DNA of 64,000 nucleotides, from the NCBI GenBank assembly GCA_947453205.1, contig CANGFT010000003.1, forward strand, positions 62,001-126,000. The letters are read 5' to 3'. Of the stretch, positions 8,565 through 17,239 are shown in pieces. The stretch is from Beijerinckiaceae bacterium (lineage in GTDB: Bacteria > Pseudomonadota > Alphaproteobacteria > Rhizobiales > Beijerinckiaceae). Made by a program: the position numbers and the translations under genes. The notes beneath the pieces were generated by a model. The model saw only the letters and a list, made by a program, of their open reading frames with translations. It made no database searches and had not been told where the DNA came from. Every line of letters starts with the position of its first letter. Position 1 is the stretch's first letter.

Positions 8565-9293
8565 ATGGCGAACATCGTTCTGGTGCATGGGGCGTGGAGC
8601 GGGTCATGGTCATGGAATGGCGTGGCGCCCCTGTTGCGGGCGAGCGGCCATGAGGTCCATGCGCCCACCCTCACCGGCCTCGCGGAGCGCAGCCATATTC
8701 CCCCGACGCAGCTCAACCTCTCCTCCCATGTGGCGGACATAGCGGGGCTGCTGCGCTGGAACGACCTCAAAGATGTGATCCTCGTCGGCCATTCCTATGG
8801 CGGCATGGTCATCACCGGCGCAGCGGATCGCGAGATCGCCCGCGTCAGGGGCATGATCTATGTCGACGCCCACGTTCCCGACAGCGGGCAGAGCGCCTGG
8901 GATCTGTCCGGCCCCGAGCGGGCGGGCGCCCAGAAGGCGGCGGCAATGGCCCATGACGGCGGCCATTCCGTGCCGCGCGGCCGCGCCCCCGCCAACAGCA
9001 GCCCGGCCGACGCCCACAGATTCGATGCGCTCTTCACCGCCCACCCCATCAACTGCTTCAGCGAACCCTATGTCGCCACGCGAGCAGAGCCGGACCGCTG
9101 GCCGCCGCGCCATTATGCGGTCTGCACCGCCTATGACCCGAGCCCCTTCCAGACCATCGCCGCACGCCTGCGCAAGGACGCGGCCTGGAGCGTGAGCGAG
9201 CTGCACGCCTATCACGATGTGGTGCGCACCCATCCCGCCGATGTGGCGGCGCTGATCGAGGATGTCATCGCAAGGTGGAGCCGCGCCGCCTGA
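8565..9293 (+). CDS. Alpha/beta hydrolase
   Basis: 242 residues with GGGGGA upstream of ATG. The oxyanion-hole region is LVHGAWSGSWSWNGV, the nucleophile elbow is VGHSYGGMV with the catalytic Ser, and the C-terminal His is likely in ELHAYHDVVRTHP. Size and pattern match the esterase/hydroxynitrile-lyase-like branch (salicylate-esterase type), which lacks a large lid. There is no signal peptide, so it is cytoplasmic. Neither substrate nor pathway can be read from the neighbours. Confidence 0.85.
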   Translation: MANIVLVHGAWSGSWSWNGVAPLLRASGHEVHAPTLTGLAERSHIPPTQLNLSSHVADIAGLLRWNDLKDVILVGHSYGGMVITGAADREIARVRGMIYVDAHVPDSGQSAWDLSGPERAGAQKAAAMAHDGGHSVPRGRAPANSSPADAHRFDALFTAHPINCFSEPYVATRAEPDRWPPRHYAVCTAYDPSPFQTIAARLRKDAAWSVSELHAYHDVVRTHPADVAALIEDVIARWSRAA

Positions 9294-9366
9294 CCGTCAT
9301 CAAATTGTCGACGATTCCTGCTGAAGCTTGCGCCAGGGTCCGAATCGGCCATACGAGGGCGCAGAC

Positions 9367-10287
9367 ATGCACAACGCCGCCACAAAAGCCTGGCGCACCA
9401 CAAGGGATTTCATGCCGCAGACCATCGCGCTGTTTCCCGGCGCCAGGCCGATCCGGGATCTGCAGGGCCTGCCGGCGTCGCTCGGGCGGATCGGCGCCCT
9501 TGAGGTGCGGCTCGCGACCCACAAGCGCGACATCCGCAAGGCGCAGAAACTGCGCTTCAAGGTCTTCTATGAAGAGGGCGGCGCCATCGCAGACGCGCGC
9601 AGCGCCCTCACACGCCGCGACATCTGCGCCTTCGACCGCATCTGCGATCATCTGATCGTCATCGATCATGATTCCGTCACCCGCTTTGGTCGGCGCAAGC
9701 CCAAGGTCGTCGGCTGCTATCGTTTGCTGCGGCAGGAGGTGGCCGAGCGCAATGGCGGTTTCTACTCCGCCAGCGAATTCGACATAGCGCCCCTGCTCGC
9801 GCGCCATTCGGCCAAGCGTTTTCTCGAACTCGGCCGCTCCTGCGTGCATAAGGACTGGCGCGCCAAGCGCGTGCTGGAGCTGATGTGGCGGGGCATATGG
9901 ACCTATGTGCGCCATCACCGGGTGGATGTGATGATCGGCTGCGCAAGTCTGCCGGGCGCCGATCCCGCGCCCCATGCGGCGACGCTCGCATGGCTCGGCG
10001 CTTCGGCCTCGGCGCAAGACGAGTGGTCGACGCGCGCGCTACCGTCCCGGCGGATCGTCATCGATCCTGCGGAAGCCATAGAGCTTGAAACGCGCCGGGC
10101 CATGGGCAAGCTGCCGCCCCTGCTCAAGGGCTATATCCGCATCGGCGCCAGAATCGGTGCGGAGGCTGTGAGCGACCGCCAGTTCGGCACGACCGACGTC
10201 TTCATCATCATGCCGGTCGCGCAAATCGATCCGCGATACATCAGTTATTTCAGCACCCCCGAAAGCGAAGGGCGCCTCGCGGCCTGA
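9367..10287 (+). CDS. olsB: L-ornithine N(alpha)-acyltransferase (OlsB-type GNAT)
   Basis: 306 residues from ATG 9367, chosen because AGGG lies about 8 bases upstream; in-frame ATGs also exist at 9328 and 9412. OlsB transfers a 3-hydroxyacyl group from acyl-ACP to ornithine, the first step to phosphate-free ornithine membrane lipids. Family features are AQKLRFKVFYEEGG, ASEFDIAPLLARH, RFLELGRSCVHKDWR and MIGCASLPGADP. The partner O-acyltransferase OlsA is not in this window. In rhizobia these lipids rise under phosphate limitation; I did not identify a Pho box. Confidence 0.88.
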   Translation: MHNAATKAWRTTRDFMPQTIALFPGARPIRDLQGLPASLGRIGALEVRLATHKRDIRKAQKLRFKVFYEEGGAIADARSALTRRDICAFDRICDHLIVIDHDSVTRFGRRKPKVVGCYRLLRQEVAERNGGFYSASEFDIAPLLARHSAKRFLELGRSCVHKDWRAKRVLELMWRGIWTYVRHHRVDVMIGCASLPGADPAPHAATLAWLGASASAQDEWSTRALPSRRIVIDPAEAIELETRRAMGKLPPLLKGYIRIGARIGAEAVSDRQFGTTDVFIIMPVAQIDPRYISYFSTPESEGRLAA

Positions 10288-10364
10288 AGCGCGCCAGCTT
10301 GCCCGCGTCTCTCCGCTTGCCTACCATGGTCGAAAACGTGGTCCTCGCCACGATGGAGATCGGG

Positions 10365-11357
10365 ATGAGACGTCTGAAAATTGGCCTGCTGCTGGGCCTC
10401 GCCCTTTTTGCGCAGCAAGCGGCCGCCGCCACGAAGATCGTCATCGGCACCGTGCCCAACATCGGCGACGGGCCGCTGATCTGCGGCATCGAGCGGGGCT
10501 ATTTCAGAGAGCAGGACGTGGAGGTGGACATCGTCCCCTTCAAGACCGCCTCGGAGATGACGCCGCTGATGGCGCGCGGCGATCTCGCGATGATGGGCGG
10601 CGGCGTCAGCGCCTCTTTCTTCAACAGCGTCGCGCAGGGCCTGCCCCTGCGCTATTTCGTCAACCGAGGCCAGGCGCCGGTCTGGCACGGGATCGTCGTG
10701 CGCAAGGGGCTTGAGGGCAAGGTCAGGAACGCGAAAGACCTGAAGGGCCTGCGCATCGCGACGAGCGCTGCGGGGGGCCTGTCGGAATATGAGCTCGGCA
10801 AGACCCTGGAGACGGCGGGCCTCAGCCTTGATGACGTCGACACGAAACATCTGGGCATGCCCCAGTCCGTCGCCGCGATTCAATCGGGCGCGGTGGACGC
10901 GGGCGTCTTCGTCGGCCCCTTCGACACGGCGGCGATCCAGAGCGGCGGCTTCCTGCTGCTCTATGCTGACGAACTTGTGAAGCCGCGCATGGAGGTGAGC
11001 GGCCTGATGTACAACACCACATGGGCCGCGAAGAACGGCGCTGCGCTTGATCGCTTCACCCTCGCCTACATCAAGGGCGTGCGTTGCTTTCTCGACGCCG
11101 AGAAGCCCGGGCCGCTGCGCGAAGAGATGATCGACGGCTTCGTCAAATATTCCGCCATCAAGGACCGTGCGATCTATGCGGACATGAAATGGACCGCGAT
11201 CCATCGCGACGGGCGGGTTGAAGTCGACTCGCTCATGGACATGCAGGATTTCTACATCAGGCGCGGCTACATCACGAAAAAGCTCGGCGCTGATGCGTTA
11301 TTTGACCCTGGCCCTGTCGAACGGGCGTTGAAAATTCTCGGGGTCGAACAAAAATAA
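10365..11357 (+). CDS. ABC transporter substrate-binding protein (NMT1/SsuA-like)
   Basis: 330 residues. A clear signal peptide (RRLKIGLLLGLALFAQQAAA) precedes a type-2 periplasmic-binding fold with TKIVIGTVPNIGDGPLICGI and SAAGGLSEYELGKTLETAG, as in nitrate/sulfonate/taurine-type binding proteins. ATG 10365 was chosen because it begins the signal peptide and GGAG lies upstream. No permease or ATPase of this importer class is next to it, so it is an orphan binding protein; the following ABC genes are ABC-2 exporters and unrelated in type. The ligand is unknown. Confidence 0.83.
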   Translation: MRRLKIGLLLGLALFAQQAAAATKIVIGTVPNIGDGPLICGIERGYFREQDVEVDIVPFKTASEMTPLMARGDLAMMGGGVSASFFNSVAQGLPLRYFVNRGQAPVWHGIVVRKGLEGKVRNAKDLKGLRIATSAAGGLSEYELGKTLETAGLSLDDVDTKHLGMPQSVAAIQSGAVDAGVFVGPFDTAAIQSGGFLLLYADELVKPRMEVSGLMYNTTWAAKNGAALDRFTLAYIKGVRCFLDAEKPGPLREEMIDGFVKYSAIKDRAIYADMKWTAIHRDGRVEVDSLMDMQDFYIRRGYITKKLGADALFDPGPVERALKILGVEQK

Positions 11358-11504
11358 CGGCGGCTGGCGAGAGGGGCGGCGTCTGCGGCGGGCAAGCAGT
11401 TCTTGCTTTCCGCCAAATTATCGCCCTAATCATGCCTTGCATTTTGCGCCCCGTGCCGGATGGCCGGTCGGAGCGGTGGTTTGATCTAATGGGGGAGGCA
11501 GCGC

Positions 11505-12680
11505 ATGCGCGCAGGCGTGTCGGCGCTTTTGATGGTGTCCTGTGTATCTCTTGCGTCCATTACGGCGGCGCAGGCGAAAGATCCCAGTCCTGAATCCGTA
11601 AGGGGGCTTTACCTCGCGACGGATTTCCCGGCCCTGCAGATCCGCGCAGGCGAGGAGACGACGCTTCCCCTCACGATCTACAACTACGGCCTGCCGCCGC
11701 AGCGCACCTCCATCACCATCGCCGACAAGCCCGGCGACTGGACGGCGGATGTGGAAGGCTCGGGCAAGCCCGTGAGCGCCGCCTTTGTGGATTATGACGG
11801 GCGCGCCAACCTCAATCTCAAGCTGAACATCCCCGCGACCGCCAGGCCCGGCGACTACAAGATCTCCATCAACGCCAATGGCGACGGCGCCAATTCGTCC
11901 CTGCCGATCTCGATCAAACTGGCCGAGCCTCTTGCGGCGAAACTCACGGCGACGCCGAAATTCCCGGTGCTGCGGGGCTCGCCGAAATCGAGCTTCGATT
12001 TCAACGTGGCCGTGAAGAACGAAAGCGGCGCCGACATGACGGTGAACCTGCGCGTCGACGCGCCCGCAGGCTTCACCTCCACCTTCAAGGAAGGCTACAG
12101 CACCCAGGAGATCACCAGCCTCTCGATCAAGGCGAACGAGAGCAAGGACATCACGGTGGCCGTGAAGCCGGGCCCGCGCGCCCCTGCGGGCGAGACCCCC
12201 GTCACCCTCGCCATCGCGGGCGACAAGGCGAGCGTGCAGGCCAAGCTCGCGCTCGACATCAGCGGCCAGCCCACCGTCGCCCTCACCGGGCAGGACGAGC
12301 GCCTCAGCGGCGAGGCGACTGCGGGTCAAGAGCGCAGCATTCCGCTGGTCGTGCGCAACACGGGCTCGGCCCCGGCGCGCGGGATCAGCCTCAGCGCCAG
12401 CCCGCCCAGCGGCTGGAAGGTCACCTTTGACCCCAAGGAGATCCCCGAGATCGCGGCGGGCGAGGAGCAGAAGGTCTCCGCCCTCGTCACCCCCAGCGCC
12501 AAGGCCATCGCGGGCGACTACATGGTCAGCATGCGCGTCTCGGGGGAGGGCGTCTCCGAATCCGCCAACTACCGCGTGACTGTGACCACCTCGACCCTCT
12601 GGGGGGTGACGGGCGTCGCGGTCATCGGCGCGGCCCTGCTCGTGCTGATGGGCGCCGTGGGGAGGTTCGGCCGCAGATGA
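11505..12680 (+). CDS. Exported, membrane-anchored NEW3-domain protein of an ABC operon
   Basis: 391 residues with GGGAGG before ATG. A signal peptide occupies about residues 1-25, ending AAQAKD. Tandem immunoglobulin-like NEW3 domains follow (repeats around [34 protein letters not shown] and [19 protein letters not shown]). A single C-terminal membrane helix ([19 protein letters not shown]) ends in a basic tail, so most of the protein should lie in the periplasm. Its stop overlaps the next ATPase gene as ATGA. It probably works with the ABC-2 transporter, either as a periplasmic partner or a carbohydrate-binding element; the substrate is not known. Confidence 0.82.
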   Translation: MRAGVSALLMVSCVSLASITAAQAKDPSPESVRGLYLATDFPALQIRAGEETTLPLTIYNYGLPPQRTSITIADKPGDWTADVEGSGKPVSAAFVDYDGRANLNLKLNIPATARPGDYKISINANGDGANSSLPISIKLAEPLAAKLTATPKFPVLRGSPKSSFDFNVAVKNESGADMTVNLRVDAPAGFTSTFKEGYSTQEITSLSIKANESKDITVAVKPGPRAPAGETPVTLAIAGDKASVQAKLALDISGQPTVALTGQDERLSGEATAGQERSIPLVVRNTGSAPARGISLSASPPSGWKVTFDPKEIPEIAAGEEQKVSALVTPSAKAIAGDYMVSMRVSGEGVSESANYRVTVTTSTLWGVTGVAVIGAALLVLMGAVGRFGRR

Positions 12681-13612
12681 GCCAGCCGGTCATCCGCACG
12701 CAGGCGCTCACCAAGGCCTATGGATCAAGGCTCGCCGTCGACAAGCTCGATCTGACCATCGAGCCCGGCGAAGTCTTCGGTCTGCTCGGGCCGAACGGGG
12801 CTGGCAAGACGACGACCATCCTGATGCTGCTCGGCCTCACCGAGCCGACCTCGGGCGTGGCGGATGTGGCGGGCTTCGACCCGCTGCGCCAGCCGCTCGA
12901 AGTCAAGCGCCGGGTGGGCTACATGCCCGATCAGGTCGGCTTCTATGACAATCTCACGGGCGTCGAGAATCTGCGCTACACCGCGCGTCTCTGCGGCTTC
13001 ACGAGCAAGGAGGCGGACGAGCGCATCGCCAAAGCCCTTGCGCGCGTGCGCCTGACAGAAGCGGGCCAAAGAGCGGTGGCGGGCTATTCGCGCGGCATGC
13101 GCCAGCGCCTCGCCATCGCGGAGATCCTGATGAAGGGCGCCTCCATCGCCATTCTCGACGAGCCGACGGGCGGGCTTGATCCGCAGTCGACGCGGGAGTT
13201 TCTGGAGCTGATCCGCTCCCTGAAGAAGGACGGCATGACCATCCTTCTGTCGTCGCACATGCTGGAGCTCGTGCAGTCCGTCTGCGACCGGGTGGCCCTC
13301 TTCAGCCAGGGCAAGATCGGCCTCATGGGCCGGGTCGAGGATCTCCTGCGCAATGTGCTGGGCGGCTCGCACATCATCCGCATCGAGGCGAGCGGGGCGG
13401 GGCTGGAGGCGGCGCTGGAGCGCGTGCCCGGCGTCACCCGCGTCACACGCGATGGTCCCGTGCTGCGCATCGAGGCGACAGGAGACATTCGCGGCGACAT
13501 CGCCCGCGCCATCGTCGGCGCCGGCGGCGACCTCACCATGATGGACGCAGGCCATGCGAGCCTGGACGACGTCTATGCGCGCTTTTTCGAGGGCATACCC
13601 AATGCGGCGTGA
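12677..13612 (+). CDS. ABC transporter ATP-binding protein (ABC-2 / NosF-like)
   Basis: 311 residues, ATG overlapping the preceding stop by 4 nt. Walker A is [10 protein letters not shown], the signature segment is [10 protein letters not shown] (the YS-x-GM variant common in ABC-2 exporters instead of LSGGQ), Walker B is [12 protein letters not shown], and the H-loop is [10 protein letters not shown]-terminal domain of about 90 residues, DUF4162-like, follows the ATPase. It energises the permease encoded immediately downstream, forming a NosFY-like exporter with the NEW3 protein. Confidence 0.92.
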   Translation: MSQPVIRTQALTKAYGSRLAVDKLDLTIEPGEVFGLLGPNGAGKTTTILMLLGLTEPTSGVADVAGFDPLRQPLEVKRRVGYMPDQVGFYDNLTGVENLRYTARLCGFTSKEADERIAKALARVRLTEAGQRAVAGYSRGMRQRLAIAEILMKGASIAILDEPTGGLDPQSTREFLELIRSLKKDGMTILLSSHMLELVQSVCDRVALFSQGKIGLMGRVEDLLRNVLGGSHIIRIEASGAGLEAALERVPGVTRVTRDGPVLRIEATGDIRGDIARAIVGAGGDLTMMDAGHASLDDVYARFFEGIPNAA

Positions 13613-14555
13613 AGGATCGGCGCTCGCGGGCGCTGGAACGGTGATGATGAAGGAGCTCGGAGACAATCTCTCGAGCACCCGCATGCGCCTGCTCGAACTT
13701 TTGGTCTTCCTGACCGGCGCCGGCGCGGTCTTCGCCACCATCGGCGAGGTGCGCGACGCCGTGGGCGAAGACCCCTTCGTCTTCCTGCGCATCTTCACCA
13801 CCGCCAAGGGCGAGACCCTGCCCTCCTTCGCGGCCTTTCTGGGCTTCCTCATCCCCATCGTCGCCATCGCGCTCGGCTTTGACAGCGTCAACAGCGAGTT
13901 CAATGGCAAGACCATGAGCCGCATCCTCGCCCAGCCCATCTATCGCGACGCGCTGCTGTTTGGAAAATTCATGGCGGGGCTGACGACCCTTGCGGTCATG
14001 CTATGCGCGCTCTGGATCTTCGTGATCGGCCTCGCCATCCTTATGCTGGGCCTGCCGCCCGGCGGCGAGGAAGTCATGCGCGGCCTCGCCTTCCTCATCG
14101 CCTCCATCGCCTATGGCGGCGCATGGCTGGCGCTCGCCATGCTCTTTTCCGTGAGCTTCCGTTCGGCCGCCACGGCGGCGCTGGCCTCGCTCGCGGTCTG
14201 GCTGCTCTTCGCCTTCTTCTGGAACATGGTGGTGACGGTGCTGACCCCGGTGCTGGCGCCGGTCGACCCCTATAATCCCATGTCGGTGCTGCATACGGTT
14301 GAGGTCGGCCAGGCTCTTTCGCGCCTGTCGCCCAACACGCTCTTCGCCGAGACGACGCTGGCCTTCCTGAACCCCGGCACGCGCTCGCTTGGCCTTGTTC
14401 TGACCTCGCAGATGCAGGGCGCGATCTCCGGACCCCTGCCCTTCAGCGAAAGCGTAGCCCTCGTCTGGCCGCAGGTCACGGGCCTGCTCGCCACGGTCAT
14501 CGGCCTCTTCACCGTGGCCTATGTGATGTTCCAGCGTCAGGAAGTGCGCGCCTGA
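13602..14555 (+). CDS. ABC-2 type transporter permease (NosY-like)
   Basis: 317 residues from ATG 13602, which overlaps the ATPase gene by 11 nt. There are about six hydrophobic segments, among them [66 protein letters not shown] and [19 protein letters not shown]. The segment [20 protein letters not shown] is characteristic of NosY/ABC-2 permeases. Third gene of the NEW3-ATPase-permease operon. Starts further inside (around MMKELGDN) are possible. Confidence 0.88.
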   Translation: MRREGSALAGAGTVMMKELGDNLSSTRMRLLELLVFLTGAGAVFATIGEVRDAVGEDPFVFLRIFTTAKGETLPSFAAFLGFLIPIVAIALGFDSVNSEFNGKTMSRILAQPIYRDALLFGKFMAGLTTLAVMLCALWIFVIGLAILMLGLPPGGEEVMRGLAFLIASIAYGGAWLALAMLFSVSFRSAATAALASLAVWLLFAFFWNMVVTVLTPVLAPVDPYNPMSVLHTVEVGQALSRLSPNTLFAETTLAFLNPGTRSLGLVLTSQMQGAISGPLPFSESVALVWPQVTGLLATVIGLFTVAYVMFQRQEVRA

Positions 14556-14632
14556 GCCCTCCGCCCTGCGCCCCTTGCCCGCAAAGCCCTTCGCCTTAGT
14601 TCCCTGACAGGGGCCAGCGAAGGGAGCCAGCC

Positions 14633-16462
14633 GTGGACGCGGCCATCGCCGATTACGCCATGATCGGGGACTGCGAGACCGCCGCCCTCGTGCATCGCTC
14701 GGGCTCCATCGACTGGCTGTGCCTGCCGCGCTTTGATTCCGACGCCTGTTTCGCCCGGCTCATAGGCGACCGCGACAATGGGCACTGGTCCATCTGCGCG
14801 CGCGACGTCATCGAAACGCGCCGCGCCTATCGCGACGGCACCCTGATCCTCGTCACCTATCTCGTCACGAAGACCGGCGCCGCGCGGGTCATCGACTTCA
14901 TGTCGCCGCGCGATCAGCATGCCGATCTCATCCGCATCGTCGAGGGCATACAGGGCAGCGTGACCTTCGACGTCGAGCTTGTGATCCGCTTTGATTACGG
15001 GCGGACGATTCCATGGGTGACCCATGCCGATCCCACGACCCTCATGGCGGTGGCGGGGCCGAACACCCTCTTTCTGCAAACGTCTGTCCGATTGCGTGGA
15101 CATGACATGCGCACCGAAGGCGTCTTCTCCATCAAGCCGGGGGAGCGCATTCCCTTCCTGCTCACCCACCGCATCTCGCTCTCCGAACGCCCGCCCCATG
15201 TGGAGGCCATGACCGCGCTTGAGAACACCGAACGCTACTGGCGGGCGTTCTCTGACCGCTGCCCAGAAGTCGGCCCCTGGACCCATCAGGTGAAGCGCTC
15301 GCTCATCACCTTGAAGGCCCTGACCTATGGGCCGACCGGCGGCATGGTCGCCGCCGCCACGACCTCCCTGCCCGAGAAGATCGGGGGAGCCCGCAACTGG
15401 GACTATCGCTATTGCTGGCTGCGCGACGCCACCTTCACCCTGCAGTCCTTCATGCATCTGGGCTATTTCGAAGAGGCCGCAGCCTGGCGCGACTGGCTCT
15501 TGCGCGCCATCGCCGGCGACCCCGCGCAGATGCAGATCATGTATGGGGTGAGCGGCGAGCGGCGGCTGACTGAATGGGAGGCGCCCTGGCTCAGAGGCTT
15601 TCGCGATTCACAGCCCGTGCGCATCGGCAACGCCGCCGCGGGGCAGATGCAGCTTGATGTGCGCGGCGAAATCATCGACGCCATGGCGCGTGCGGCCAAG
15701 GGCGGCATCGCGCCCCATCCGCGCAACGCCGAGCTCAACCGCGTCAGCCTCGACTATCTCGCCACGATCTGGCGCGAGCCCGACGAAGGCATCTGGGAGA
15801 TGCGCGGGGGACGCAGGCATTTCACCCATTCCAAGGTCATGGCCTGGGTCGCCTTCGACCGGGCGCTCTCCTATGCGCCGCAGACCGCGCGAGACCGCGC
15901 CGATCAGGAGCGGTGGCGGGCCATCCGGGACGAGATCCACGCGGAGATCTGCGAAAGGGCTTTCGACCCCGCGCAGAACTCCTTCACCCAGGTCTATGGC
16001 GAGCCGTGGCTCGACGCGAGCCTGCTGCATCTGGCGATGGTGGGCTTTCTGCCGCCGGACGATCCGCGCATTCTGGGCACCATCGCCGCCATCGAGAAGC
16101 GCCTCGTGCGCGATGGCCTGACGCTGCGGTATGAAACCGATCTTGTGGGCGACGGCTTGCCGCCCGGCGAAGGGCGTTTTCTCGCCTGCAGCTTCTGGCT
16201 CGCCGACAATATGGTGCTGACCGGGCGCCATGACGAAGCCCGCGCGCTCCTCGAGCGCCTGCTCGCCCTGTGCAACGACGTCGGCCTGCTCGCCGAACAA
16301 TATGACCCCGACGCGCAGGAGATGCTGGGCAATTTCCCCCAGGCCTTCAGCCATGTCGGGCTCATCAACACAGCGGTCAATCTGTCACGCGCCATGGGCC
16401 CTGCGGCGGAGCGCGCCGCCGCAGGAGCCGCATCGCCTGCGGCTAGGGCTTCTGGAACTTGA
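14633..16462 (+). CDS. Glycoside hydrolase family 15 protein (glucoamylase/trehalase-like)
   Basis: 609 residues, GTG start with AGGGAG upstream. An N-terminal beta-sandwich domain (IADYAMIGDCETAALVHRSG, then DWLCLPRF) precedes the (alpha/alpha)6 catalytic domain with RNWDYRYCWLRDATF, EGIWEMRGGRRHFTHSKVM (general acid Glu) and LLAEQYDPDAQEMLGNFPQ (general base Glu). This bacterial GH15 group includes enzymes that split alpha-glucans or trehalose. No signal peptide is visible, so the substrate is likely an intracellular alpha-glucoside such as trehalose or glycogen fragments. Its 3' end overlaps the convergent methyltransferase-like gene by 20 bp. Confidence 0.9.
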   Translation: MDAAIADYAMIGDCETAALVHRSGSIDWLCLPRFDSDACFARLIGDRDNGHWSICARDVIETRRAYRDGTLILVTYLVTKTGAARVIDFMSPRDQHADLIRIVEGIQGSVTFDVELVIRFDYGRTIPWVTHADPTTLMAVAGPNTLFLQTSVRLRGHDMRTEGVFSIKPGERIPFLLTHRISLSERPPHVEAMTALENTERYWRAFSDRCPEVGPWTHQVKRSLITLKALTYGPTGGMVAAATTSLPEKIGGARNWDYRYCWLRDATFTLQSFMHLGYFEEAAAWRDWLLRAIAGDPAQMQIMYGVSGERRLTEWEAPWLRGFRDSQPVRIGNAAAGQMQLDVRGEIIDAMARAAKGGIAPHPRNAELNRVSLDYLATIWREPDEGIWEMRGGRRHFTHSKVMAWVAFDRALSYAPQTARDRADQERWRAIRDEIHAEICERAFDPAQNSFTQVYGEPWLDASLLHLAMVGFLPPDDPRILGTIAAIEKRLVRDGLTLRYETDLVGDGLPPGEGRFLACSFWLADNMVLTGRHDEARALLERLLALCNDVGLLAEQYDPDAQEMLGNFPQAFSHVGLINTAVNLSRAMGPAAERAAAGAASPAARASGT

Positions 16463-17162
16463 GGACGAATTCATCCACCGGCGTGGGATTGCGGAAGACC
16501 GGCGCGTCGCGCTGATCCTCGGGATGACGCAGGAAATCGCCAGAGGCGACAAGCTTGAACCCGGCCGCCTCGACCTCGGCCCGCAAGGTGGATTCCCCGA
16601 TGCGATGCAGGGTCTTGCTGACGTTCGCCCCATCTTCGGGCTTGGCCGCATGGTCCGCAATGACGAGGTATCCGCCGGGCTTCAGGGCCGCGAAGATCGC
16701 CTTGTTCATGCGGGCGCGATCAACGCCCATATGGATCGTGTCATGATAGGCGAAGAAGAAGGTGGCCATGTCGAAGGCGCCGGCCTCCGCAGGGGCGGGA
16801 TCCTCATAGGGCCGCGCCAGCGCGACAGCGTTGCGCATGGCGGGGGTCTGCATGCGCGCTTCGAGCTTCTCGGATTTGCCGACGTTCTGCGCATAGACCT
16901 TGCCGGTCTCACCGACCGAGCGCGCGAGCAGTTCGGAGCTGTAGCCGGCGCCGGCGCCGAGATCGAGCACCTTCATGCCGGCCTTGGCGCCGATGAAGGG
17001 AAGAAACTGCGCCGCCTGCCGCTTGCCGTCATTCTGCTTGTCCGCATCGGTGCGGTCGGGCGCGGCGAGAATGGCGTTGTAATCCTGCGCAAGGGCGGCG
17101 CCCATGCTCGACAAGGCGAGCGCGCCCGAGACGATGGCGGCGAAGACAGCGACGGCTCTCAT
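16443..17162 (-). CDS. Exported class I SAM-methyltransferase-like protein (COG4798 type)
   Basis: 239 residues from ATG 17162 behind a GGGAGG site. An N-terminal signal peptide (RAVAVFAAIVSGALALSSMG, then AALAQDY) precedes a Rossmann methyltransferase domain with motif I VLDLGAGAGYSSELLARSVG and a later LKPGGYLVIADHA. The family consists of predicted methyltransferases that often carry export signals, which is puzzling because S-adenosylmethionine is cytoplasmic. It follows uup on the same strand after 77 bp. Substrate unknown. Confidence 0.82.
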   Translation of the reverse strand: MRAVAVFAAIVSGALALSSMGAALAQDYNAILAAPDRTDADKQNDGKRQAAQFLPFIGAKAGMKVLDLGAGAGYSSELLARSVGETGKVYAQNVGKSEKLEARMQTPAMRNAVALARPYEDPAPAEAGAFDMATFFFAYHDTIHMGVDRARMNKAIFAALKPGGYLVIADHAAKPEDGANVSKTLHRIGESTLRAEVEAAGFKLVASGDFLRHPEDQRDAPVFRNPTPVDEFVLKFQKP

Positions 17163-17239
17163 GGTGACCTCCCTGATTTCAGGGGCCCATGATCGGCGCA
17201 AGCGAGGGAGATGGCAAGCGAAGCTTCATCGCAAAAGCC

